Shown here: positions 12,305 through 21,959 of the stretch, piece by piece
Position numbering within the stretch: the stretch's first letter is position 1
How the letters are laid out: every line of letters starts with the position of its first letter
Assembly (NCBI GenBank): GCA_001939145.1
Contig: LSRX01000077.1
Location: 1-64,000 of the forward strand
Source of the DNA: Symbiodinium microadriaticum
Lineage: Eukaryota; Sar; Dinophyceae; Suessiales; Symbiodiniaceae
DNA: 64,000 bases
Reading direction: 5' to 3'
Program-made: the position numbers and the translations under genes
Notes under the pieces: generated by a model
The model's database searches: none
Told to the model about the DNA's origin: nothing
The model's input: only the letters and a program-made list of their open reading frames with translations

Positions 12305-13387
12305 GTGTACTTTGGTGTTTGGTCTGGTGTTCAGATGAGGATGTAGGCCTTCAGGAATAGGAATCCCAATGTTTTCTGCGAGGATCCTCGGCGAGATTTT
12401 TAACAGTGCGAAGAAATGGCTGGGGTTTAGGATGGTCGGATTTCGCTGTTCTCGGCACTTACGGAGTTTTGTGCTGTTTTGCTGGCTTTTTGTAGTTTCT
12501 TTGGACGGGTTCTGTGGGATTCTGGGTACTCTCCATGTAAACCTTTTCTTTAGTTGCAGCAGTGTGTGCCACCGAAGCGTGGCCCATAGATTCTCTTCCT
12601 GTGGAGGCGTGAATGCCCATAAGTTCCGGTGGGATAGCACGAGGAGTTGCGTTTGGTGTTGTAGTATATAATGTTCATCACATCGGGCTATGTTTAGGTG
12701 TTTTTGAACGCAGATCATCTGAAAGCGCTTTGAGGCCTTCGGGTTTAGGTGTCGAATAAGACGTTCTGTGATACTTGTTGATGCTTACAAAACCTGGGGA
12801 ATAAAGGGGCTCGAAAACCATGTTCGTGTACTCCCCGACCCGGTCATCAAACATGCTCTTCTTGACATCAACCCTTGGAGTAACACTCTAGAACCTTGTT
12901 GAAGCCGCACGAAACCCTGTACATGCCCTATGAAACTTCGTAGTACCTTGAACCCCACACCCCCCAAGCCTATAACACCAAATGCTGAAACCTTAAACGC
13001 TAAGAAGCTATAAAATTGCAAAAGCGCCGGCATCATTAACCTTGTAAGCCTGATCTGATCCTAAAACACAGTAAACACGCGTTTAAGCAAGCCAATAGCT
13101 TCTGCAACCCGCCCTGAGCGATTCGAACAAGCCATAAAATCCATTGTAAGACTGCGCCAGGTGCTGTATTAGCGCCTTCAGTTCAGCCCTTCCGGAAAAA
13201 TTTTCGGAAAAATCAAAACCCGTGAACAACATTAAACCCGGAAGCTGCCTAAGACAAAAAAAACCCTAAACCCCAAAACCTTGAGAAGTGTACCAAAAAT
13301 CCCAAACCCGAAACCCTAAGCCTTAATTAAACCCTTATAAACCCTAAATCCCAAAAAAACATGCCTTAAGCCCTATGGAAACTTCAT

Positions 13388-13496
13388 AGTGTAGGAACCT
13401 GATTAAGAAACCCTGGCCCTGTAACCCCGATACAGTAGTGTTCATATTAAGAGCCCGAATAAATTGCCCAGGGTTTCTTAATCAGGTTCCTACACT
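13388..13496. mobile_element. MITE-like element with perfect 29-bp TIRs (family GTGTAGGA, copy 2)
   Basis: A 109-bp element with a perfect 29-bp inverted terminal repeat (13388-13416 against 13468-13496), beginning AGTGTAGGAACCTGATTAAG. The 51-base interior is noncoding. Perfect arms suggest recent mobility. Isolated family ends (GACTTAAGCAGGTTCCT-like) recur just downstream at about 13554-13573, 13658-13680 and 13762-13782, so this is a cluster of whole and partial copies. The element abuts CCCTAAA units on its right. Confidence 0.85.
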
Positions 13497-13965
13497 AAAC
13501 CCCTAAACCCTTAATTATATATAGTACCCCTTGTAGAACCCTTTTAAAGCAACCCTCGACTTAATCAGGTTCCATCCTAAACCCCTAAAGCCTTTTATAG
13601 TACCCCTATAGTACCCCTGTAGATCCCTACTTTAAAGGAACCCTACTTTAAAGGAGCCCTAGACTTAAGCAGGTTCCTAAATTAGAACCCTAAACCCCAG
13701 ACCCCTAAACCTAGACCCCTAAACCTCTAAACCCCAAAACCCCAAACCCTAAACTCTACCCCTAGACTTAAAGCAGGTTCCTAAATCGGAGCCGGCCAGG
13801 AGAACCAGCCTCTGGCTCCGCAGGCCATGCCTGTGCCGGCCTTCCTAGGCCAGGGAGACGCGGGGCTTTTCTTTTGAGGTTTTGGGTATTTGGGGTTTTG
13901 GGGGTTTTGGAGTTTTTGGTTTTTTTTTGGGTTTTTGGTTTGAGGTGTTTTGGGTTTTGGGGTTT

Positions 13966-14695
13966 NNNNNNNNNNNNNNNNNNNNNNNNNNNNNNNNNNN
14001 NNNNNNNNNNNNNNNNNNNNNNNNNNNNNNNNNNNNNNNNNNNNNNNNNNNNNNNNNNNNNNNNNNNNNNNNNNNNNNNNNNNNNNNNNNNNNNNNNNNN
14101 NNNNNNNNNNNNNNNNNNNNNNNNNNNNNNNNNNNNNNNNNNNNNNNNNNNNNNNNNNNNNNNNNNNNNNNNNNNNNNNNNNNNNNNNNNNNNNNNNNNN
14201 NNNNNNNNNNNNNNNNNNNNNNNNNNNNNNNNNNNNNNNNNNNNNNNNNNNNNNNNNNNNNNNNNNNNNNNNNNNNNNNNNNNNNNNNNNNNNNNNNNNN
14301 NNNNNNNNNNNNNNNNNNNNNNNNNNNNNNNNNNNNNNNNNNNNNNNNNNNNNNNNNNNNNNNNNNNNNNNNNNNNNNNNNNNNNNNNNNNNNNNNNNNN
14401 NNNNNNNNNNNNNNNNNNNNNNNNNNNNNNNNNNNNNNNNNNNNNNNNNNNNNNNNNNNNNNNNNNNNNNNNNNNNNNNNNNNNNNNNNNNNNNNNNNNN
14501 NNNNNNNNNNNNNNNNNNNNNNNNNNNNNNNNNNNNNNNNNNNNNNNNNNNNNNNNNNNNNNNNNNNNNNNNNNNNNNNNNNNNNNNNNNNNNNNNNNNN
14601 NNNNNNNNNNNNNNNNNNNNNNNNNNNNNNNNNNNNNNNNNNNNNNNNNNNNNNNNNNNNNNNNNNNNNNNNNNNNNNNNNNNNNNNNNNNNNNN
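13966..14695. other. assembly gap (730 N)
   Basis: A run of 730 undetermined bases. The left edge is TTTTGGG/TTTGGGG-rich and the right edge passes quickly into CCCTAAA units, so the gap probably spans a telomere-like tract that was hard to assemble. Long frames reported across it are artefacts. Confidence 1.
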
Positions 14696-14752
14696 ATCCG
14701 AAACCCTGAAGCCTAAATAAACCCGAAATCCTAAATGTCCTACATCCTAATC

Positions 14753-14895
14753 CCTTAACCCTAAAGCTTAAACCCTAAACCCTGAACCCTAAACCCTAAA
14801 CCCTCGCTTCTTGGAAAGAGGCGCCACTACACCTCTAAAAAACACCCTAAACCCTAAACCCTAAACTCTAAGAAAACCCTAAACCCTAAATCCTA
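14753..14895. repeat. CCCTAAA-type interstitial telomere-like array
   Basis: Two sub-arrays of near-perfect AAACCCT units (about 14764-14803 and 14847-14875), separated by a short unique stretch. A GC-rich ~80-base core follows and then a G-strand array at 15026, so the pair forms a long inverted repeat. Confidence 0.9.
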
Positions 14896-15025
14896 AACTC
14901 TAAACATCTCTAAACCTCAAAGCTTTGAGAGGCTCGGGTCCAGGGCCCGGGCTTCGGTCCCCAGCTGCCGTGCCGCCACCGGGCTTGGCGGCCTGCCGGG
15001 AGAGAAGTGGGTTGAAGGTTCTATG

Positions 15026-15172
15026 GCTTATAGGGTTTAGAATTTAGGGTTTAGGGTTGAAGGCTCAGGGTTTAGGATTTAGGGTTTAGGAGTTTTAGGG
15101 TTGAAGGCCTAGGGCTTAGGATTTAGGGTTTAGGAGTTATAGGGTTTAGGGTTGAAGGCCTAGGGTTTATGA
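15026..15172. repeat. TTTAGGG-type interstitial telomere-like array
   Basis: Degenerate TTTAGGG units organised in a higher-order repeat of about 50 bases (TAGGGTTGAAGGCYTAGGG recurring three times). Opposite polarity to the array at 14753. Confidence 0.88.
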
Positions 15173-15390
15173 TTTTGTAGGCTGCAGGTCTTGAGGGTTC
15201 ACACTTCAAGCTTTCAGTTTCGAGGATTTAGGATCCTGGGCTCGCAGAAGGAAGTGCCGAAAGTTTGCGAGCTTCTCGGAGATGTGGTAGGGCAGGTCCT
15301 GTGTAGTCCGACAGTCTCTCTCTCCCTCGCTGTCGCAGTGCCGGACGCCGGGGATCGGATCCGGGATTCTTCCTTTTCTTCAACTCTTTC

Positions 15391-15512
15391 GCCCGCCTGA
15401 GCCGGGGGGCGGCGCGGCCGCACCCTGTTTTGCTGGGGTTCCTCTTTTTCTGCTCGTCTGGCCCGGGGGCGGCACAGCCGAAATCTGTGCTGCCGGGGCT
15501 TTCCTCTCTCGC
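15391..15512. repeat. 60-bp tandem duplication, GC-rich
   Basis: Two units with a 60-base period: GCCGGGGGGCGGC at 15401 corresponds to GCCCGGGGGCGGC at 15461, each followed by an AxCTGTxxTGCxGGGG segment and a CTCTTT-type pyrimidine tract. Because 60 is divisible by 3, two minus-strand frames (15214-15543, 15380-15583) show a 20-residue duplication of basic, Pro/Gln-rich sequence. Coding status is unknown. Confidence 0.75.
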
Positions 15513-15815
15513 ACGTGCCCCAAGGGACGCGGTTTTCCCACATAGTCTATTAGTAACATTAGGTCATTAGGAGGAGGGAACATGAATGAATCATTCGAGA
15601 TTGACTCCAGTAGGGCAAGTTCTTGCTTTCAGCGCGTCTCACCACTAAAGTTGCGTGCGGGAGGGGGTTGAACTAGGACACCTTGGCCGGGGCGCCCCCT
15701 AACTTTTACATTGAGTGAAACCCAGAGAGCCCAAATCAGCCCAATACTCGCCGACTAAGCAACACACCTTGCATCACGTGACAGATCCCGATGCAACTAA
15801 AAAGCATGTCTACTA

Positions 15816-15914
15816 TAGGGGCCTAAATAATTACCAATACTATTCTGGGGTCTCCTTATTATAATTATAGTATAATTTTCACCAAAACCCTGTTCTAATC
15901 ATTAAGGCCCCTAC
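15816..15914. mobile_element. MITE-like element, family TATAGGGGCC (copy 1)
   Basis: The left end TATAGGGGCCTAAATAATTA is the inverted counterpart of the right end (reverse complement ATGTAGGGGCCTTAATGATTA, start shown). The interior is AT-rich, with ATTATAATTATAGTATAAT. A related element lies at 16893-17004 and a weaker one at 34265-34370. Confidence 0.65.
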
Positions 15915-16061
15915 ATCAAACGGAGAGACCCTGGGCTCCCAAAACCTTTCCAAGCTGTAGACCTGAGCTGTAAACACCCAAAAAGCTAGTCACGTGTCTC
16001 GTGTTCCAGTCTATAGTATACTGGTATCATAGTGTAATGGTGTCATGGTGTAAGAGTATGA

Positions 16062-16289
16062 GTCCCTGAACGAGAGGTTGTTGGAAAACCGTTCGAGCTT
16101 TGTGCCCAGGTGATGGGAGGCGGTCACCGCAGCAGAAAGGAAGAGGTGGGTTGGGCATGCCCGAGAGCCAGATCCCACCCAGTTAAAGACGAAGACTACC
16201 TGTACCTCACAAGGTATGCCTTTATGTTTAGAGTGGACCTGAGTCAGCATGATTATAAGAGGTTTCGGGCTGTCTTCACTTGTGTGTAG
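16062..16289 (+). CDS. open frame of 75 codons, possible terminal exon
   Basis: Open from just after an in-frame TGA (16059-16061) to TAG (16287-16289), with no early ATG. It could therefore be a terminal exon whose acceptor lies inside. It reads RKEEVGWACPRARSHPVKDE then DYLYLTRYAFMFRVDLSQHD. Aromatic and charged residues are mixed as in a real domain. A minus-strand frame (16011-16250) overlaps. No family recognised. Confidence 0.28.
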   Translation, partial: VPEREVVGKPFELCAQVMGGGHRSRKEEVGWACPRARSHPVKDEDYLYLTRYAFMFRVDLSQHDYKRFRAVFTCV

Positions 16290-16714
16290 GGCTCCCGGTA
16301 CCCGAAGCCGAACCCCGAGCCCTGTATCCTAAACCCTAAAGCCGTGATTCCGAAGCGCTATCCTTGAAACCTTAAACCTCAGACTCCTAAAGCAGGTTAG
16401 CCGGTAAGCTGTGGCACTCGCTGCCCACGCGGCAGTCACACATGCAGTAGAAGGATTTTAGAGCTTAGAGTGCAGTAGAGAGATTGACGCTGTGCCTCGG
16501 GCCGAGCATAAGACATTAGAGCTGCCACATGGCAGGGGGTGCAAACGCTAGCCAAGAGGGTGCTCAGAAGAGGGCTCAGGCTGAAGTTGCCCTCAATACC
16601 CGGAAGAGATTTTACAGTAGGGTTTGAGACCAATTACATTCACGCTACTTACAAGTTGAAGCTTGGCACCCTAAACCTAACCGCAAAGCCTCAGCCCCTT
16701 TCTTTTTCCAAAAG

Positions 16715-16791
16715 GGCTCCCTCAGCACCCAGATCGTGCAGCAAGCAGAGCTGAGCACCCAGCCCCAGCCCTTCAGCAAAGGAAGGCAGCG
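16715..16791 (+). CDS. candidate exon, Gln/Ser-rich
   Basis: Preceded by a strong pyrimidine tract ending AAAAG|GG (CCCCTTTCTTTTTCC at 16696-16709), a canonical-looking 3' splice site. The frame reads GSLSTQIVQQAELSTQPQPF then SKGRQR, and a GT follows at 16792. CCCTAAA-like units lie upstream (16667-16682). A short ATG frame MAGGANASQEGAQKRAQAEV just upstream (16529-16627, +) may belong to the same locus. Family unknown. Confidence 0.33.
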
Positions 16792-16892
16792 GTTTTCCCC
16801 CAACCTTCAATTCGGAAATCCTAAGCCCCAAGCCCCCCAACCCTTTGTAAACCCTAGCTTTCCCCTGAACCCTCACTCCCCCGACTGCCTAA

Positions 16893-17004
16893 TATAGGGG
16901 CCTTAATAATTACAACAGGGTTCGGGGGTATATTCTACTATGTATACCATAATTATAAACAGGAGCCCCCAAAACCCTGGTCTAATTATTGTGGCCCCCT
17001 ACAT
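16893..17004. mobile_element. MITE-like element, family TATAGGGGCC (copy 2)
   Basis: Left end TATAGGGGCCTTAATAATTA; right end, reverse-complemented, ATGTAGGGGGCCACAATAAT. About 112 bp, with an AT-rich interior (TATACCATAATTATA) like copy 1, which lies about 1 kb upstream. Confidence 0.65.
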
Positions 17005-17449
17005 GAACTAAACCGACCTGTTCGCAGTTTCTGCCCGGCGGATGGGGTGACGAGCAGGACCTTCCTTTGCGTCTCCCCCGTTGGGGGGGGGGGGGTGAGG
17101 GGTTCCGGGGACTTAGGGCTCTCTTGAAGGAGATTGCGGGTTCCAGGATTTAGGGCGGCCTTGAAAACTCGAACAGGTTCTTGGGGCTGCGTATGACCAC
17201 AAGCAGGGCGATGAGTTGAGTTTCGAGCTTCACCAGCCAAGCCTGGTGGCTATTCTTCGTTCGCGACCCACTTGCGCAAGAATGTGCGTGCGACGGGGAC
17301 CTTCCTGCAACAAAAAAACCTACCTTTCCAACGGCTCATATAAGGAAATCATGAGAGGGAGCCCTTTCCAAGGAAGTTTTTAGGGGGTCTGGGGCCTGGG
17401 GCATCGGGTAAACCCCGAACCCACGACCCTAAAACCCCACCGGTAGCCT

Positions 17450-17557
17450 GGGTTCTTGTTAGGGGGTTTTATGTAAGTTACCAGAATGGGGATCTAAAGG
17501 TACATAGTATGGACTCTGTATTATGATCACTTCCATAAAATCCCCTAACAAGAACCC
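17450..17557. mobile_element. MITE-like element, family GGGYTCTTGTTA (copy 1)
   Basis: The 24-bp terminal inverted repeats (17450-17473, 17534-17557) match at 23 of 24 positions; the left end starts GGGTTCTTGTTAGGGGG. Total length 108 bp with a noncoding interior. The right end abuts a CCCTAAA array (17560-17580). A second copy at 20253-20367 abuts a TTTAGGG array. Confidence 0.85.
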
Positions 17558-18005
17558 ACCCTAAACCCTAAACCCTAAAATCATAGCCAAAAAAACCCTA
17601 AAATCCCAAAATCCCCTGAAACCCAAACCCCACACCAGTAGCGTCAAGCCCTGACTCACGAAGCGCCTTTTCGGAGGACACCCTGGGCCTGGGCCTCTCG
17701 GGTGTGGCGGGAATGCCACGCCCAGGAGGGGATCTCAGCCTTCTTTTCCTTTTTGGAATTTTTTTATGCAGAGTTTGTTTGTTTTTGTTTTGTTTTCGGC
17801 CTTCAGGGTTTGAGTCTTGAAGCCTTACGTGGAGTTTAGGGTGTTTTTTTCTTCGTTCAGGGTTTGAGTGTGGTCGGCTGGTGTAACAGAGCTTGGGCAG
17901 TGTTCAGGGTTTCTTTCGAGGGGAAAGAGGGGGGTTCTTCACAAGGGCCGGCTTCGGGCTGGAAGGTTGGAGGTTAGGAGTCGAAGATCGAGGAGTTTAG
18001 GTTAT

Positions 18006-18139
18006 CCTAGGTAGTATGAATGAGGGAGACCACCTTAAAGGGGATCCTTCTTAACCCTACTTATGGCTCTCTTACAAGGGACCTTACTGTATTGAGAGGG
18101 TCTATATCCCCAAGGATCCCCCTAATCCTATCTCCTAGG
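18006..18139. mobile_element. MITE-like element, family CCTAGGTGGTATTAGGG (copy 1)
   Basis: Ends CCTAGGTAGTATGAATGAGG and, reverse-complemented, CCTAGGAGATAGGATTAGGG. The interior shares CTTACTTATGGC, GAGAGGGTCT and CCCCAAGG segments with the element at 18836-18938, so the two are copies of one family about 700 bp apart. Confidence 0.7.
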
Positions 18140-18366
18140 TTAGGCGGTTAAGTGTTGGTTCACTCGTGGTTTGGAGTTAGCCACTGTCTCGGTATGGGCA
18201 TCTGCACAGTGAGCGAGCCCGTTCCGGGGAAAAGCTTCAAATTGCAGAAGGCTGGCGGCGGCAAAGTGTAGTTTATGTTTGCTTTGCTTGGGCCACGGCC
18301 AAAAGACCAACGCAAAACCCTAAACCCGGTGCTGCGCAGAGTGAAGACTGGACAGTTGGAAATGCG

Positions 18367-18458
18367 GTTGATGATATAAATCCTTTATTACCCATAATAA
18401 GGAGTATGCCATAATTCCCATAGTTTAGGGTCCTTAAGGTGGGATTTATATTATCAAC
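18367..18458. mobile_element. MITE-like element, TIR GTTGATRATATAAATCC
   Basis: The 17-bp terminal inverted repeats match at 16 of 17 positions (left GTTGATGATATAAATCC, right reverse complement GTTGATAATATAAATCC). Total 92 bp. No second copy seen in the window. Confidence 0.7.
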
Positions 18459-18835
18459 AGTAGTACTAGATTATGCCACTGCTACCCCACTGCACTTCGT
18501 ATGTCGCCTAAACTCGCGGAGAGCCACCGACGTCTCCAAAAAAGGAGTGGGGGCGGGGCTATTCTTGGGCGTCGCAGGGTTGTACGAAGGATAGCGCTAC
18601 TTAGGGGCTTAGGGTGCTTGTAACTCTACCCTACCCATGGGCTGCATTGTACTTCTTGTTTGGTATAACCTTACAGGATCCTATACATATGAGACACAAA
18701 ATGGAACTACCATGGAGCCTATGGGTAACCCTACTTTTGACCCCTGTTCCTCCAGGTAGAGTAAGCGGGCCAGGCTTCAGGCCACCATGGTCTGGCTCGA
18801 CGGCTCACCTTCCGTAGCTTTTGTGGAGCGAAAAC

Positions 18836-18938
18836 CCTAGGTGGTATTAGGGAGACCCCTTACTTATGGCCCTCTTAAATGGAACCTTATATAGAGAGGG
18901 TCTGTGTCCCCAAGGGTCCCCCTAATCCGAACTCCTAG
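18836..18938. mobile_element. MITE-like element, family CCTAGGTGGTATTAGGG (copy 2)
   Basis: A 103-bp relative of 18006-18139, beginning CCTAGGTGGTATTAGGGAGA and ending in a TAATCC...CCTAG segment that is its approximate inverse. About 30 bp shorter than copy 1, owing to interior deletions. Confidence 0.7.
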
Positions 18939-19494
18939 CAAAGACTTCTGAACCCTGTGGCCTCCTCAAAGCCTCATTCCTTATCAGCTACAACCCAGCT
19001 ACAACTCCCACATCACGAATTGTCCCGGTTCATGGAGCCTGAAACAAGGCAGGATAGGGAGGATGAGGATGGATAGATGGAAGTGTGTTGAAAGTGTTTA
19101 GGTCTTGTAGGAATGACGTCAAAGTTTCTGGGTTTAAGGTTGTTGGTATTTTTGAGATCCCGGCTTAGCAACAAGACATCGACTTTTGAAATGAAAGAGG
19201 GGGTGCTGGCGAACAGAATCTCAGATCGTGATTCCACGAGACTAGCAATCCAGGCTTCGGCAACTACGGTGGTGTGGGCGCGGGCGGCGGCCTAGGTGCA
19301 GAGGGTTCAATTCAATTCGGGCTTTTGGGTGTGTGAGTGTGTGTGTTTGTGAACTTTACGATTTCGGCCTCGCGGCCTGTGGAGTTCTCCGTTTAGCGGA
19401 AGTGCTGCCACTTCGGCAGAAGTCCATGTCCTGCATGTAGAGAGGTCGTTAAAACCACGACAAGACCCGGCAGGAAGATGGCTTGCACCCAAAT

Positions 19495-19594
19495 GGGTAG
19501 TTCTCTGAATTACGATGCTTTCTTAGGTCGCCGAAATAGTACGGCACCCTTAAAAATGGAGATCCCAAAAGGGACCCACATTTAGAGAACTACC
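19495..19594. mobile_element. MITE-like element, family GGGYAGTTYTCTAAAT (copy B)
   Basis: Left end GGGTAGTTCTCTGAATTA, right end (reverse complement) GGTAGTTCTCTAAATGTGGG. The interior carries TAGTACGGCACCCTTAA, shared with the copy at 36873. About 100 bp. Confidence 0.7.
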
Positions 19595-19748
19595 AAAATC
19601 CCAGCCCCCCCGACAGCCACAAGTCAAGCTTTTCTACTCGGCATGCCCAAGGGAGAACCAGGAGCCCTGAGCGGTTTAGGGTTTAGGGTATATAGCCCCA
19701 AGTTCGGTTTGAGGACGGACCTCCTTGTCCTTTTCCCAAAAGTCCACT

Positions 19749-19936
19749 GCAGAAGTAGAAGCAGCAGTGCAGCAGGAGGAGTAGCAGTAGCAGTAGCTGC
19801 AATAGCAGCAGCAGCAGCAGTAGTAGCAGCAGCGCAGTAGCAGCAGCAGTAGCTCTTGTTGTGGTGGGCGTCGTGGTCGTGGCCGTAGCTGCTGTCGCTT
19901 TCGACGTCGATGATGATGATGATGATGATGTTGTTG
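19749..19936. repeat. AGC/AGT and GAT trinucleotide microsatellites
   Basis: AGC/AGT/AGG triplets from 19749 to 19853 are followed, after a short GTG/GTC-rich spacer, by a pure GAT run (19907-19930). Three overlapping minus-strand frames through it read as poly-Leu, poly-Cys/Tyr or poly-Ala/Thr; I regard these as repeat artefacts. Confidence 0.9.
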
Positions 19937-20171
19937 CTGTAGTCGGGGTAGTGCAAACGGTAAGCAACCAGAAAAAATTGAAACCGAACCCAACGTCCTA
20001 AACCCGAATTCTTGAACCCGGCATGAGCTGACGCCTTAAATCCCAAATGCCATTAAAGTTTACACCCGAGACCCACCCAAAGACGGACGTCTCCTGAGAA
20101 GCCTCCTGCCAAGCATGGCGAGTGCAGGTGGAGGGCCGGGTTATCAAAGCCAGAGCCAGGCCCGGCCCGCT

Positions 20172-20255
20172 CTCAGGGTTTAGGGTTTAAGGTTTAGGGT
20201 TTAGGGTTTAAGGTTTAGGGTTTAGGGTTTAGGGTTTAGGGTTTAGGGTTTAGGG
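20172..20255. repeat. TTTAGGG interstitial telomere-like array
   Basis: The cleanest array in the window: about eleven heptamer units, mostly perfect TTTAGGG with two TTTAAGG variants. The MITE-like element at 20253 starts within the final GGG. Confidence 0.95.
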
Positions 20256-20367
20256 CTCTTGTTAAGGGAGTTAGTTTAAGAGTTACCATTATTAATAGGG
20301 GTCTTTTGTAAATAGTAGGGTTTCCTTGTTATGGCAACTAAAAATTAAATCCCCATAACAAGAGCCC
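20253..20367. mobile_element. MITE-like element, family GGGYTCTTGTTA (copy 2)
   Basis: A 115-bp element starting GGGCTCTTGTTAAGGGAG and ending in the inverse of GGGCTCTTGTTATGGGGA. Same termini as 17450-17557 apart from one pyrimidine change. Inserted at the edge of the telomere-like array at 20172-20255. Confidence 0.8.
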
Positions 20368-20536
20368 AGTTCTTCGGGTCTGGATTGTTACTATTGTTCT
20401 CTCGTAGTGCTGTTATATAGTTGTTGTTGGCATAACTAACTAGAGCGCACAAACCCCTTAGACCCTAAACGTGGGTGAGAGCACTACTGTGTAGGCTGTA
20501 GGCGTGAGGAAGGGGGTTGCGAAGTTGGGGTTTAAG

Positions 20537-20615
20537 GCTTCGGATTGATATAAAAAATCCGCGGGACTACGCTATTGAACCCAAGGCGCGTGCTGCGAAG
20601 CTCGTGCAAGATTGA
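20537..20615 (+). CDS. candidate terminal exon, basic
   Basis: Open after an AAG|G acceptor-like site (AG at 20535-20536), ending in TGA at 20613-20615. It reads LRIDIKNPRDYAIEPKARAA then KLVQD. Protein-like composition, but only 25 codons. A longer ATG frame on the same strand in another phase (20575-20784) overlaps its end. Confidence 0.27.
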
Positions 20616-21959
20616 CATTTTCAACTGTATGCAAAAGAGGGACCTCAATAGTTCGAAGGCGGTTTCGGGGATTGGGCTTTGGAGTTTGGAGTACACAAAA
20701 ATGCTACAGCCAAATGCGGCGTCAGTTATAAGCACGTGTGACTATGACTGCTGTGACAGGCTCCGTCTTTGTGGTTGCAGATGACTTCGTTTTTTTGACC
20801 TGTCACCATCGCTGTCTTTATGCTATGAAGGTCATTGCTGCCGTTTTCCCCGCCGCTGTTTATTCCCGCCTGGTTGTATAGCTGCAGCTGTAGTGCGTGT
20901 TGTGTTTGCCAGCGCTTCTCGTTTGAGTGGTGTTTCGTGCAGTACATGGGGGTCGTCATGACCAGCGTAAGGCATAAATTATGTACCACAGCTGCCATGG
21001 CCTCCATCAACCCCATGTGTGGTGATGTTGTCGTTATGGGAATAAGACAGTGCTATAGATTTGGTTGTTTTCCTTGTTGGTTTAGCTTCTGCTTGTTCCG
21101 TTTATCTTGTTTTGTTGTCAGCTTTTCTGTCAGTGTTGTAGTTTATTGGCATGATTGTAGCAGTAGTTTTTGGTTCCCCTGTTGTGGCCTGCATCCTGTC
21201 GTTTATCTCCTGCTTGTCAAGGCTTGCCGTTTTGGATTTCGTTTTGGGGTAATTAGAGCCTAAATAAACTCTAAATCCCTAAAAACTGAAGCCTACCTGA
21301 AGTAGAAGCCAGAAAGTTGCCGACATCAGTATCCTCATGCCCGCAAGTTAAAATAATGGGGATAGTTTCAACTTCTTGGGGTTTACTGTAAACGTCCGCA
21401 CAAAGGCCGGCAAGGCACGTCGACTTGTCCCCTTGTTAATGAGCCAGCAGATGTAGTCCTCATCCTCCTTCAGCTGTTTAAACCCTACAGGGTACTGTAA
21501 CGGAACCATGAGGTTTAGAGTTTAGGGCTCCCAACACTGTAAATCCGAAAACCTACTGCTTTAAGGGGTCGGCTCCTAGAATCAAAAGATCATAACCCAC
21601 TATTTTGAAGGGTCTGGGGCTACAGGTACGGCAGGATTTCGAATTTAGACGAGGATTAAATTCCCCTCCCGGGCGGGGCATACACATCGCATCCAGATGG
21701 CATAAATTCAAATTTAAACCTCTGACTCCAGCAGTGGCCACCAGTCGAGCGCCACGGGAAAGATTCAAATTCGATTATACATGCAAGTATGTTTTTCTCT
21801 CGCTTACGTTTAGAAATCGAATTTAAGCCGTAGGCAATCGACAAAGATTTGTTTACATACATAAGTACGTTAAGTTTGAATGTTCTGAGAAAATCTTTAG
21901 CCTTGTCGACTCCAAATAGTATAAGCCCTGCTAAGACGGAAGGAACCTTGGAAGAGCGG

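Noticed and set aside
12188-12718. 176-codon minus-strand frame starting with ATG
   Set aside because: The longest frame outside the two secure loci, but it runs into CCCTAAA sequence at its 3' end, shows no motif, and overlaps an equally plausible plus-strand exon. Left out as a gene.
13874-14720. Three long plus-strand frames of 256-280 codons
   Set aside because: They exist only because undetermined bases in the assembly gap contain no stop codons.
19676-20046. Overlapping minus-strand frames of 94-140 codons with poly-Leu, poly-Ala or poly-Cys
   Set aside because: They read through an AGC/AGT/GAT microsatellite, and all three frames are open for that reason.
20101-20170. GC-rich core before the TTTAGGG array that could be an exon
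   Set aside because: Two plus-strand frames look equally protein-like, so no reading frame can be chosen.
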